64,000 bases of DNA from Prevotella melaninogenica (GTDB lineage: Bacteria > Bacteroidota > Bacteroidia > Bacteroidales > Bacteroidaceae), in NCBI RefSeq assembly GCF_013267595.1, contig NZ_CP054010.1, positions 434,001-498,000 on the forward strand, in the 5' to 3' direction. Below are positions 27,427 through 36,684 of this stretch, one piece after another. Numbering within the stretch: position 1 is the first letter of the stretch; every line of letters begins with the position of its first letter. Both the position numbers and the translations under genes were made by a program. Below the pieces are notes generated by a model. That model worked only from the letters and a program-made list of their open reading frames with translations. It had not been told where the DNA came from and ran no database searches.

Positions 27427-29889
27427 ATGGCAAAGAAGAAAACAGAACATAAAAGAAAGACTTTCACCGAGGCGATCGGACTAAATAACATTATTAACGA
27501 CAAGACTGGATTTATTGCCGGACTTATCCTTTTATGCGTTGCCATCTATATCTGTGTAGCTTTTTTTAGCTATTTCAGTACAGGTGCAGCAGACCAAAGT
27601 TTAGTAACAGACCTTCGTCCTGGAGAGGTGGAAAACACAAGTAGAGTTTTCCAAAATGTATGCGGTTCACTCGGTGCAATCATATCATACGGACTTATTT
27701 CCCGCTGTTTTGGTATTCCAGCCTTTATTATTCCAGCCTTCATTGCACTCTGTGGTCTCCGTATGATGGGAGCCTACAAAAAGCTAAACCTAACGAAATG
27801 GTTCATGGGTATGGCTTTGGTAATGATATGGTCGTCTATTACTTTTGCCAAAGCACTTACCCCACTGATGGGTGACCAAGTCTATAATCCAGGAGGAGAC
27901 CATGGTGCTTTCTGTGTACAATACATGGAAAACCTTGTTGGTACACCGGGGTTAATCGCTATATTGGTGATTATCATGTTGGCTTATCTCACTTATCTTA
28001 CTTCCGAAACGATTACTGTCGTACGCAAGATGATTAACCCATTTGGGTATATTCGTGACAAAGTGAAGTTTACGGTGGTACATGATAGTAAGGGAGACAA
28101 CACTGAAAACGTCTATGATGATGAGGTAGTTATTGAGGAAGAACCTGTAGAACCAGCAGAATATGTTGATCCAACCCTCGCAGAACCTATCGACTTACCA
28201 ACAGAGCCTGCAATCGTTCAACAAGAACCAGACTCACTCTATTCACCTAATGGTAGTGACAAGGCTAAGAATACAGCAGAGAAAGAAGGTCCAGGCTTTG
28301 AAGTTGAGGAGGAGAAAGTTGAGGAGAAAGCAAATAGCAAGACGCTTGCTAACAACAACCTTCCACTGACTCCTATCAATCCTCGTGAGCCATTTACAAA
28401 GTGGAAGTTCCCTTCACTTGACCTATTAAAGGAATATACTTCTGATTCTAAGACCAACTACGTTAGTCAAGAGGAATTAGAAGCAAACAAAGACCGTATT
28501 ATCAAGGTGTTAAACGACTTTGGTGTACAGATTCGTAGTATTCGTGCAACAGTCGGCCCAACGATTACTCTCTATGAGATTACACCTGCCCAGGGTGTTC
28601 GCATCTCTAAGATAAAGAACCTTGAAGATGATATTGCGCTGAGTTTGGCGGCTATCGGTATCCGTATCATTGCTCCAATGCCAGGCAAGGGTACGATTGG
28701 TATTGAGGTACCAAATGCTAAGCCAAACATTGTGTCAATGTTCTCTATTCTGAACTCACGCAAGTTCCAAGACTCTACAATGGAGTTACCAATCGCATTG
28801 GGTAAGACTATCACCAATGAGGTGTACATGGTCGACCTTGCTAAGATTCCTCACCTACTCGTTGCGGGTGCTACCGGACAGGGTAAGTCAGTCGGTCTGA
28901 ATGCTATTATCACCTCCCTTCTTTATAAAAAGCATCCTAATGAGCTAAAGATTGTACTGGTTGACCCAAAGAAGGTAGAGTTCAGCGTTTACTCTCCTAT
29001 AGCCAAACCTTTCATGGCAGCTGTTGAGGAGAATGAAGATGAACCAATCATCACAGACGTTCAGAAGGTTGTAAAGACATTGAAAGGTCTTTGTGTGTTG
29101 ATGGATGAGCGTTATGACTTACTGAAGGCGGCTCGTGTTAGAAATATAAAGGAATATAATCAGAAGTTCCTCAGACACGAACTGAACCCAGAAGAAGGTC
29201 ATGAGTTCATGCCATACATCGTTGTCATCATTGATGAGTTCGGTGACTTGATTCTTACTGCGGGCAAGGAAGTGGAGATGCCTATTACACGTATCGCACA
29301 GTTGGCACGTGCTATCGGTATTCACATGATTATTGCAACCCAGCGACCAACAACAACAATTATCACTGGTAACATCAAAGCAAACTTCCCTGGACGTATT
29401 GCTTTCCGTGTTGGAGCGATGATGGACTCACGTATCATCCTCGACCGACCAGGTGCACAACAGCTTGTTGGACGTGGTGATATGCTTTATCTCAATGGTG
29501 CTGACCCTGTTCGTGTACAGTGTGCCTTTGTTGATACTCCTGAAGTAGAGAACATTACCAAGTTCATTGCTAATCAACCAGGACCGGTTCGCCCATTAGA
29601 AATCCCAGAACCATTGTCTGAAGACGAAGCTGGAGGTGGTGGCTCACTGGACACTCACAACCTTGATCCATTGTTTGAAGAGGCTGCACGTGCTATTGTT
29701 GTCAGCCAACAAGGTTCTACAAGTATGATTCAACGTCGCCTGTCTATTGGTTACAACCGTGCTGGTCGACTGATGGATCAAATGGAGAAAGCAGGTATCG
29801 TTGGTGCAGCAAAGGGCTCCAAGCCACGTGAGGTACTGATAAGCGACGAGGTAAGTCTTGATAATATGCTTACCATCCTACGTGGATAA
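27427..29889 (+). CDS. ftsK: DNA translocase FtsK/SpoIIIE
   Basis: An 820-residue septal DNA pump that moves chromosome dimers and termini during division. About four membrane helices lie in residues 30-190. An acidic, proline-rich linker follows (about 215-320). The motor domain contains Walker A GATGQGKSVGL (about 480) and Walker B VVIIDEFGDLI. The C-terminal gamma winged helix (STSMIQRRLSIGYNRAGRLM) reads polar sequences. Complete and of normal Bacteroidota length. The following gene is a LolA-like protein, a pairing also known in proteobacteria. Confidence 0.96.
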   Translation: MAKKKTEHKRKTFTEAIGLNNIINDKTGFIAGLILLCVAIYICVAFFSYFSTGAADQSLVTDLRPGEVENTSRVFQNVCGSLGAIISYGLISRCFGIPAFIIPAFIALCGLRMMGAYKKLNLTKWFMGMALVMIWSSITFAKALTPLMGDQVYNPGGDHGAFCVQYMENLVGTPGLIAILVIIMLAYLTYLTSETITVVRKMINPFGYIRDKVKFTVVHDSKGDNTENVYDDEVVIEEEPVEPAEYVDPTLAEPIDLPTEPAIVQQEPDSLYSPNGSDKAKNTAEKEGPGFEVEEEKVEEKANSKTLANNNLPLTPINPREPFTKWKFPSLDLLKEYTSDSKTNYVSQEELEANKDRIIKVLNDFGVQIRSIRATVGPTITLYEITPAQGVRISKIKNLEDDIALSLAAIGIRIIAPMPGKGTIGIEVPNAKPNIVSMFSILNSRKFQDSTMELPIALGKTITNEVYMVDLAKIPHLLVAGATGQGKSVGLNAIITSLLYKKHPNELKIVLVDPKKVEFSVYSPIAKPFMAAVEENEDEPIITDVQKVVKTLKGLCVLMDERYDLLKAARVRNIKEYNQKFLRHELNPEEGHEFMPYIVVIIDEFGDLILTAGKEVEMPITRIAQLARAIGIHMIIATQRPTTTIITGNIKANFPGRIAFRVGAMMDSRIILDRPGAQQLVGRGDMLYLNGADPVRVQCAFVDTPEVENITKFIANQPGPVRPLEIPEPLSEDEAGGGGSLDTHNLDPLFEEAARAIVVSQQGSTSMIQRRLSIGYNRAGRLMDQMEKAGIVGAAKGSKPREVLISDEVSLDNMLTILRG

Positions 29890-29933
29890 CTAAGAATAAA
29901 AGTATAGGAAATCAGAATAAAAAAGATAAAACA

Positions 29934-30548
29934 ATGAAACAGATTAAATATTTGCTATTGTTCGTAGCCATCTTTATGGCAAATAGTATTTTCGCACAGA
30001 ATGCTAATCAGGCTAAGGCTTGTATGGATAAAGCTGCAGCTAACATTTCTAACTTGGGTGGTTTTACGGCTCGCTTTGCACTTTCCAGACCCGGTGCTGT
30101 AGGTAGAACTGCCGGTACTATTTCTGTGAAAGGTGTTAAGTTTGTTGCCACAACGCCACAGACAACTGTATGGTTTAATGGTATAACACAATGGTCATAT
30201 ATGAAATCTACTGACGAAGTGAATGTTTCTACACCTACTGAAGCACAGCGTCTTTCAATGAACCCTTACGCATTGATGACATTGTATCGTCAGGGTTACA
30301 ACCTTTCAATGACAAATGAAGGTGGTTCTTACGTGGTACACATGAAGGCAACCAATCCAAAACGTAATATTCCTGAGACTTATGTAACTATAAGCAAAGC
30401 CTATCAGCTACAAAAGATTAAGATTAAGCAGGCTAATAAGTGGACTACTATCACCGTTTCTGGTATTCAGCGCAAGAACCTTTCAGACAATATCTTTACT
30501 TTCAACAAGAAGAACTATCCGTCTGCTGAGGTGATAGACTTGAGATAA
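29934..30548 (+). CDS. LolA-like outer-membrane lipoprotein carrier
   Basis: A 204-residue periplasmic protein with a signal peptide (MKQIKYLLLFVAIFMANSIF, then AQ). The remainder fits the LolA/LolB half-barrel fold that shuttles lipoproteins across the periplasm: an N-terminal helix, then strands such as GTISVKGVKFVA and ITQWSYMKSTDEVNV. The ftsK-lolA order is conserved in many Gram-negative bacteria and supports the call. Members in Bacteroidota are divergent. The stop codon is immediately followed by the start codon of the next gene. Confidence 0.8.
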   Translation: MKQIKYLLLFVAIFMANSIFAQNANQAKACMDKAAANISNLGGFTARFALSRPGAVGRTAGTISVKGVKFVATTPQTTVWFNGITQWSYMKSTDEVNVSTPTEAQRLSMNPYALMTLYRQGYNLSMTNEGGSYVVHMKATNPKRNIPETYVTISKAYQLQKIKIKQANKWTTITVSGIQRKNLSDNIFTFNKKNYPSAEVIDLR

Positions 30549-32048
30549 ATGACTTACTGGGAAGCTATACAAACATTACATAAGCACTTCTGCCTATCGG
30601 GTAGAAGAAATAAAATATGGCAAGCCAACAACGTAGCAAAGTACTTTTACTACGTGTTGGCTATTTTTCTTTGTGCTTATTTTGTATGGATTGGATGTGA
30701 ATTGGCAGACCTCGTTATCGAGGATAATCTTGGCGGCTATCGTTTCATCTATGCCCTAATACCTGTGTTTCTGTTCATTGATTATATTTTCAGATATACG
30801 ACAGACCACCGATTACTGATGCATATCCGTCCTTATCTACTCTTACCGCTGCCCAAACATAGCTATACAGACTATCTGATTCTGCGACAACTGATAGTTT
30901 TCAAGAATGTAAACTTTCTCTTTATCTGTATTCCCTTTGGTATCAAAACGCTCATTCCAGAGTTGGGTGCATCGGCTATGATTGGTTATACAGCAGGACT
31001 TTACCTCCTTCTGCTTATCAACGGACAGTTTTTCCAGTTTACACAAGTGCTGACGGCACGTGGACTGTGGTATTGGCTCATACCTATTCTTACCTATTTA
31101 TTTATCGCCATAATAACAATCTTCTTCCCTTCCTCACAGGGTTACCTCCACCGTTGGGCAGAGATTGGTAATGCAATGATAAGAGGAGAAGTGTGGATAT
31201 ATGCTGTAATGATATTACTTCTAATAGGAATGATATTGCTAAATCGCAACGTCCTTGAGCATCGTATTCTCCAAGAGCAATACACAGCAGCACCAGTGAA
31301 ACATGACAAAAATAGCATAAACCTTACTTTCTTCGACCGATTCAACCAGATTGGTGAGTATCTTAAGATTGAAGTGTGGGGTATTCTACGCAACAAAAGA
31401 CTCCGTTTGCTCTTCTTTCTCAACACCTTTGGTATCTTTATCTTTAGTCTAATCACAGCCTTTGACCCTGAGAGTGATATGGTTAAGATTAACGGCTTTG
31501 TCTACTATAGCTTTATCATCTACGGACTAAGCTCACTCTCAAGAATCATGTGTTATGAAGGAAATTACTATGAATGCCTACTGATACAGCGTAATAGTAT
31601 CCAAAATCTTTTGCTTGCAAAGTATTATTTCTATACTGCCCTACTCTTGATACCGCTGCTCGCTTTCCTCCCTGTAGCTCTAATTGGGAAGATAAGCTTT
31701 TGGACAATATTATCTTATGCCCTCTTTGCAGCTGGCGTCGCCTATCGTATTCTATTTCAAATGGCAATATATAATAAGGTAACATTCTCTATGCAAGCTA
31801 CCCACACGGGCAAGAATGCGAATACTAACTATATACAACTCATCGTTACAATCATTACCATCATCAGTCCATTCCCAATTACCGCATTAGGTACATGGTG
31901 GCTAAACCAACCTATCCTCTCTAATACTATCCTCTCCCTCCTTGGTATCATCTTCATAACCACTCACCGTCGTTGGATTAGTAGTATCAGCCGAAAGATG
32001 AAAGACAACCAATACGAACAACTTGAAGGGTTTCAGAAGAGTAGATAA
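30549..32048 (+). CDS. DUF5687-family multi-pass membrane protein
   Basis: A 499-residue integral membrane protein with about 11-12 hydrophobic helices and short charged loops. It resembles the DUF5687 family of Bacteroidota, thought to be permease parts of ABC exporters. No ATPase gene is adjacent, so that role is unproven. The start codon abuts the lolA-like stop codon with no gap, implying translational coupling and a possible link with envelope transport. There is no signal peptide: the first 25 residues are cytoplasmic. Confidence 0.7.
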   Translation: MTYWEAIQTLHKHFCLSGRRNKIWQANNVAKYFYYVLAIFLCAYFVWIGCELADLVIEDNLGGYRFIYALIPVFLFIDYIFRYTTDHRLLMHIRPYLLLPLPKHSYTDYLILRQLIVFKNVNFLFICIPFGIKTLIPELGASAMIGYTAGLYLLLLINGQFFQFTQVLTARGLWYWLIPILTYLFIAIITIFFPSSQGYLHRWAEIGNAMIRGEVWIYAVMILLLIGMILLNRNVLEHRILQEQYTAAPVKHDKNSINLTFFDRFNQIGEYLKIEVWGILRNKRLRLLFFLNTFGIFIFSLITAFDPESDMVKINGFVYYSFIIYGLSSLSRIMCYEGNYYECLLIQRNSIQNLLLAKYYFYTALLLIPLLAFLPVALIGKISFWTILSYALFAAGVAYRILFQMAIYNKVTFSMQATHTGKNANTNYIQLIVTIITIISPFPITALGTWWLNQPILSNTILSLLGIIFITTHRRWISSISRKMKDNQYEQLEGFQKSR

Positions 32049-32145
32049 AGAAAACAACTTTCCGTTAAAACCAAAACCAAAAATGGGCAGTTAGACTGGG
32101 TAATCACTCACAACTCGCATCATCTTCACCACCTTTTACATAGTA

Positions 32146-32228
32146 CTAAGCATCAACACCACATGTGTTAAGCATGAGCACCACATGTGCTAAGCGTGAG
32201 CACAATATGTGCGCAGCCTCAACCCCAC
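32146..32228. repeat. Family B alternating-palindrome array, copy B3 (best preserved)
   Basis: CACCACATGTG blocks start at 32157 and 32179 and CACAATATGTG at 32201, exactly 22 bp apart. The 11-bp spacers are CTAAGCATCAA, TTAAGCATGAG, CTAAGCGTGAG and CGCAGCCTCAA. It lies about 100 bases past the DUF5687 gene and 210 bases before the serS promoter. Confidence 0.93.
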
Positions 32229-32437
32229 AATAAAAGTACTAAAAACAAAATGAACTTTAGGGTGAATAGAACCGCCAAATAACAATGAATAAGGTGACAA
32301 GAGGAATACTTATAAACCAAGCATAGCCAATATAATCAAAGAAACTCTTCTCTTAACAGGAAAATATCTACAATCATTAGAAAAACAACTATAGTTAATT
32401 CAACTCAACACAGAACAAAATAAGTAATATAAATGTT

Positions 32438-32468
32438 TTTGACTTATAGAAGTTTTTTCGTAACTTTG
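32438..32468 (+). promoter_or_regulatory. Promoter of serS
   Basis: TTTG at 32438-32441 and TAACTTTG at 32461-32468 with a 19-base spacer match the Bacteroidota consensus almost exactly. The leader is about 30 bases. Confidence 0.75.
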
Positions 32469-32504
32469 CTCTCAGAAACAAATTAAAATAAAGATTAGAA
32501 CGTT

Positions 32505-33794
32505 ATGCTTACATTAAAGCTCATCAGTGAAGAAACTGAACGCGTCATCAAAGGACTGGAGAAGAAACACTTCAAAGGTGCACGTGAGGCAATTGAGAAA
32601 GTATTGGAATATGACCGTTTGCGTCGTGAGACTCAGCAGAAGCTTGACACAAACAAGCAGCAGCAGAATCAGCTCTCGAAGCAGATTGGTGGACTGATGA
32701 AAGAAGGAAAGAAAGACGAAGCTGACAAGATAAAGGAAGAGGTAGCACTATTAAAATCTTCTGACAAGGCTCTTCAAGAGATAATGGATATGGCTCAGAA
32801 GGATATGACAGACGTGTTACTGACAATTCCTAACATCCCTAACGAGATTGTACCTGAAGGTAAGGATGCTGAGGATAATGTTGTTGTAAAGGAAGGGGGC
32901 GAGAAGCCAAACCTACCTGCTGACGCATTGTGCCACTGGGACTTGCTGAAGAAGTTTAACTTGGTAGATTTCGATCTTGGTGTGAAGATTACTGGTGCTG
33001 GTTTCCCACTCTATATCGGTAAGATGGCACGCTTCCAACGTGCCTTAGAGGCATTCTTCCTCGATGAAGCTCGTAAGAGTGGCTACTTGGAAGTACAGCC
33101 ACCATTGGTAGTAAATCAGGAGTCTGGTCAGGCTACTGGTCAGTTGCCAGATAAGGAGGGACAGATGTATCATGCTAATCTTGACGACCTCTATCTCATC
33201 CCAACAGCTGAGGTTCCTGTAACAAATATCTTCCGTGACGAGATTCTCAACGAACAAGACCTGCCTATTAAGCGTTGTGCTTACTCTGCTTGTTTCCGTC
33301 GTGAGGCTGGTAGCTATGGTAAGGACGTACGTGGTTTGAACCGCTTACACCAGTTTGATAAGGTTGAGATTGTACGTATCGATAAGCCAGAGCACTCTTA
33401 TCAGTCATTGGATGAAATGTTAGACCACGTTGAAGGTCTTTTAAAGAAGCTCGAATTGCCTTATCACATCCTCCGTCTTTGCGGTGGAGACATTAGCTTT
33501 ACAGCTGCTCTCTGCTATGACTTTGAGGTGTGGAGTGCTGCACAAGAGCGTTGGTTGGAGGTGTCAAGCGTGTCAAACTTCGAAAGCTATCAGGCAAATC
33601 GTCTGCATTGTCGTTTCCGTCATGCCGAGGATAAGAAGATTGAACTCTGTCACACACTGAATGGTTCAGCCCTTGCTCTGCCACGTATCGTTGCAGCTAT
33701 CATCGAGAACAACCAGACCCCAGAGGGTATTCGTGTACCAAAGGTACTCGTTCCTTACTGTGGTTTCGAGATGCTCGATGACAAGATGGACTAA
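32505..33794 (+). CDS. serS: Serine--tRNA ligase
   Basis: A 429-residue class II synthetase that charges tRNA-Ser and tRNA-Sec. The N-terminal coiled-coil arm spans about residues 25-105 (EKVLEYDRLRRETQQKLD). Motif 2 is FRREAGSYGKDVRGLNRLHQ, with the HQFDKVE hinge. Motif 3 is NGSALALPRIVAAIIE near the end. Length is normal. It has its own canonical promoter and a strong terminator after it, so it is probably monocistronic. Confidence 0.97.
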   Translation: MLTLKLISEETERVIKGLEKKHFKGAREAIEKVLEYDRLRRETQQKLDTNKQQQNQLSKQIGGLMKEGKKDEADKIKEEVALLKSSDKALQEIMDMAQKDMTDVLLTIPNIPNEIVPEGKDAEDNVVVKEGGEKPNLPADALCHWDLLKKFNLVDFDLGVKITGAGFPLYIGKMARFQRALEAFFLDEARKSGYLEVQPPLVVNQESGQATGQLPDKEGQMYHANLDDLYLIPTAEVPVTNIFRDEILNEQDLPIKRCAYSACFRREAGSYGKDVRGLNRLHQFDKVEIVRIDKPEHSYQSLDEMLDHVEGLLKKLELPYHILRLCGGDISFTAALCYDFEVWSAAQERWLEVSSVSNFESYQANRLHCRFRHAEDKKIELCHTLNGSALALPRIVAAIIENNQTPEGIRVPKVLVPYCGFEMLDDKMD

Positions 33795-33802
33795 AGAATA
33801 CA

Positions 33803-33830
33803 GCCCCTCCCTTAAAAAGGAGGGGCATTA
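33803..33830 (+). terminator. Terminator hairpin of serS
   Basis: GCCCCTCC (33803-33810) pairs with GGAGGGGC (33819-33826), loop CTTAAAAA. The following sequence ATTATTA has only a weak U tract. The stem matches the palindrome found inside the next gene at 34765-34781. Confidence 0.65.
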
Positions 33831-33964
33831 TTACCGCGAACAACTAATAAAACAACAAAAGCTACTTACCCTTATCAATCTTTTATACGACTCTTTACAA
33901 TAGAAGAACACCCAAAGTATAAAGAACACATAGGGTCAGTACTTTTCATATCTATTACCACTCC

Positions 33965-36352
33965 ATGAACAAGATTATCCGTAAACAACAGTTTTCAGAG
34001 AAGGTTTTCTGCTTAGAAGTAGAAGCACCGCTCATTGCACGAAGCTGCCGTCCAGGTAACTTTATCATCGTGCGTGTTGACAACCACAGCGAACGTGTAC
34101 CTTACACCATTGCGAAATCGGACCCAGTAAAGGGTACGCTCACCATGGTTATCCAAGAGGTAGGACGCTCATCAACAAAACTTTGCCAGTTGAATGAAGG
34201 CGATGAGATTGTTGATATTGTCGGACCACTCGGTACTCCATCCCATATTGAGAACTACGGTACGATTATCTGTGCGGGTGGTGGTATTGGTATCGCTGCC
34301 ATTCTCCCTATTCTTACAGCACTAAAGAAAGCTGGCAACAGAGTAATCTCTGTCCTCGCCGGTCGTACTAAGGAGTTAGTCATCATGGTAGATGACGTAA
34401 AGAAATACTCTGATGAGGTTATCATCATGACCGATGATGGTTCCTACGGAGAGAAAGGTGTCATAACCGTGGGCGTAGAAAAGGTGATACAGCGCGAACA
34501 CGTAGACAAGGTGTTAGCTATCGGACCTCCTATCATGATGAAGTTCACCTCTCTTTTAGCTAAGAAATACGGCATTCCTAACGATGTTTCACTCAATACT
34601 ATTATGGTGGACGGAACAGGTATGTGTGGTGCTTGCCGTCTGACGATTGGTGGTAAGACTCGCTTTGTCTGCATTGATGGTCCTGAATTCGATGGCGACC
34701 TCGTCGACTGGGACGAGATGTTCAAGCGAATGGGGACGTTTAAGGAGCTTGAGACCTCCCCCAACCCCTCCGAAGGAGGGGAGTGCCTGACGGAAAATAA
34801 GTTGGGAAAAGAGGCTCAAGGGAAGACAGGAGATAAGAACAACGCAGAAAATGGAGCAGCAAACTGTCAAGAAGAAAACACTTCATCACCTACAGCCCAC
34901 CTATCAGAAGAAATGGAGGGAGCCGATTGGCGCACCACATTACGTAAAGCCCTAAAGCCAAAGGAGCGCACAGCTATTGAGCGTGTGAAGATGCCAGAGC
35001 TGGATGCCGACTATCGTGCGAAGACTCGTTTAGAGGAAGTAAATATCGGATTAACCCCAGAGATGGCTATGCAAGAGGCTAAACGTTGCCTTGACTGTCC
35101 GAAACCTTCTTGCGTAGAGGGCTGTCCTGTAAACATTCACATACCAGACTTCATTAAGAATATAGAGCGTGGCGACTTCCTCGAAGCAGCCAAGATACTC
35201 AAGGAAACATCTGCCCTACCAGCCGTATGTGGCCGTGTTTGTCCACAAGAGAAGCAATGTGAGAGCCGTTGTATCCACTTGAAGATGAACTCACCAGCCG
35301 TAGCTATCGGTTATCTTGAGCGTTTCGCAGCCGACTACGAGCGTGAAAGTGGACACATGGCATTGCCAGACGTTGCGCCATCCAATGGTATCAAGGTAGC
35401 TGTTATCGGTTCTGGCCCTGCAGGATTAAGCTTTGCTGGCGATATGGCTAAGCGTGGCTTCGAGGTTTATGTATTTGAGGCACTACACGAGATTGGCGGT
35501 GTATTGAAATATGGTATCCCTGAGTTCCGTCTACCAAACAAGATTGTTGATGTCGAAATAGATAATCTTCGTCGCATAGGCGTACACTTCCAGACCGATA
35601 CTGTCGTCGGTAAGACCATCAGCATAGAAGACTTAAAAGAGAAAGGCTTCAAGGGTATCTTCGTTGGTTCAGGTGCCGGATTGCCTAACTTCATGGGTAT
35701 TCCAGGTGAGAACGCTATCAATATCCTTTCAAGTAACGAGTATCTGACACGTGTAAACCTCATGGACGCAGCCAATCCAGAGACCGACACACCTATTATT
35801 ATGGGTAAGAAAGTCTTGGTTATCGGTGGTGGTAACACTGCTATGGACTCTTGTCGTACTGCCAAACGATTAGGCGCAGACGTCACACTCGTCTATCGTC
35901 GTTCTGAAGCCGAGATGCCAGCACGTCTTGAAGAGGTGAAACATGCTAAAGAAGAGGGTATTAACTTCCTCACACTTCATAATCCACAGGAATATAAGGC
36001 AGATGAGAAGGGCCGTGTATGTGCTGCCGTCTTAGACGTGATGAAACTCGGAGAACCAGACGCAAGTGGTCGCTGTCGTCCTGAATTGACTGGTGAGACC
36101 GTCACAGTCGAGTGCGATCAGGTCATCGTTGCCGTAGGTGTATCACCTAACCCATTGGTACCTAAGTCTGTAAAAGGACTTGAGTTAGGTCGCAAAGACA
36201 CGATTGTTGTCAACGAACAGATGCAGAGTTCACAGCCAGAAATCTTTGCTGGTGGTGACATTGTACGTGGTGGTGCAACCGTCATCCTTGCCATGGGAGA
36301 CGGAAGAAGAGCCGCTGCAAACATGGCAGAACAATTATTAGCAGCCCACTAA
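33965..36352 (+). CDS. DHODB electron-transfer subunit fused to NADPH glutamate synthase-like subunit
   Basis: A 795-residue fusion. Residues 1-255 resemble the PyrK-like FAD/NAD-binding subunit of dihydroorotate dehydrogenase B or NfnA, with a [2Fe-2S] motif in GTGMCGACRLTIG. Residues about 325-795 match the glutamate synthase small subunit/NfnB type: RCLDCPKPSCVEGCPVNIH and VCGRVCPQEKQCESRC for Fe-S clusters, then GSGPAGLSFAGDMA and GGGNTAMDSCRTAKRLGA for two nucleotide sites. The pairing fits either an NfnAB-like transhydrogenase or glutamate synthase. The linker (about 264-320) is unusually long and begins with an in-frame palindrome insertion. It has no obvious operon partner. Confidence 0.9.
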   Translation: MNKIIRKQQFSEKVFCLEVEAPLIARSCRPGNFIIVRVDNHSERVPYTIAKSDPVKGTLTMVIQEVGRSSTKLCQLNEGDEIVDIVGPLGTPSHIENYGTIICAGGGIGIAAILPILTALKKAGNRVISVLAGRTKELVIMVDDVKKYSDEVIIMTDDGSYGEKGVITVGVEKVIQREHVDKVLAIGPPIMMKFTSLLAKKYGIPNDVSLNTIMVDGTGMCGACRLTIGGKTRFVCIDGPEFDGDLVDWDEMFKRMGTFKELETSPNPSEGGECLTENKLGKEAQGKTGDKNNAENGAANCQEENTSSPTAHLSEEMEGADWRTTLRKALKPKERTAIERVKMPELDADYRAKTRLEEVNIGLTPEMAMQEAKRCLDCPKPSCVEGCPVNIHIPDFIKNIERGDFLEAAKILKETSALPAVCGRVCPQEKQCESRCIHLKMNSPAVAIGYLERFAADYERESGHMALPDVAPSNGIKVAVIGSGPAGLSFAGDMAKRGFEVYVFEALHEIGGVLKYGIPEFRLPNKIVDVEIDNLRRIGVHFQTDTVVGKTISIEDLKEKGFKGIFVGSGAGLPNFMGIPGENAINILSSNEYLTRVNLMDAANPETDTPIIMGKKVLVIGGGNTAMDSCRTAKRLGADVTLVYRRSEAEMPARLEEVKHAKEEGINFLTLHNPQEYKADEKGRVCAAVLDVMKLGEPDASGRCRPELTGETVTVECDQVIVAVGVSPNPLVPKSVKGLELGRKDTIVVNEQMQSSQPEIFAGGDIVRGGATVILAMGDGRRAAANMAEQLLAAH
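34754..34790 (+). repeat. Palindromic element inserted in frame in the fusion gene
   Basis: CCCCTCC (34765-34771), GAA, GGAGGGG (34775-34781) form a perfect 7-bp stem inside the coding sequence. It encodes TSPNPSEGGECL (residues 264-275) at the junction of the two domains. The same stem occurs as the serS terminator about 950 bases upstream. Confidence 0.75.
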
Positions 36353-36425
36353 TCACCCTGCTTGTTGCTTGTATTGGTTAGTAGCACGTTTTTTTAATAA
36401 CAGTTACTCCCTTTCCAACAACAAT

Positions 36426-36499
36426 AAACATTGGTGCTAAGCCTTAGCACCAATGGTGTTGTACGTAAGCACCATTCGTGCGAAGCATCAACACATGTG
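36426..36499. repeat. Family B alternating-palindrome array, copy B4
   Basis: Blocks AAACATTGGTG (36426), CACCAATGGTG (36448), CACCATTCGTG (36470) and CACATGTG (36492) start every 22 bp. Spacers are CTAAGCCTTAG, TTGTACGTAAG and CGAAGCATCAA. The first spacer is itself a near-perfect palindrome. It lies between convergent genes. A 77-codon frame over it is not a gene. Confidence 0.92.
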
Positions 36500-36605
36500 C
36501 AAAGAGGCATAAATAGCTTACTTTCTGTACACATAATAAAGGGCAATATACTCACAAACAAAGTATATGAGAAGCGTGTGCAGGATAGTACGAAACCCTA
36601 TAATC

Positions 36606-36642
36606 AAAACAGTCGGATTGAGTTCTTCAATCCGACTGTTTT
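36606..36642. terminator. Bidirectional terminator between the fusion gene and queC
   Basis: Perfect 16-bp arms (36606-36621 and 36627-36642) enclose a 5-base loop. The stem begins AAAA and ends TTTT, so both strands get a U tract. It suits the convergent genes on either side. Confidence 0.9.
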
Positions 36643-36684
36643 AGTTTTTGAAATTAAGAGGTAAGCAATAATAGAACTACCCTA

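Noticed and set aside
36431-36664. 77-codon plus-strand frame after the oxidoreductase fusion
   Set aside because: It runs through the family B array and the bidirectional terminator, so it is not a plausible gene.
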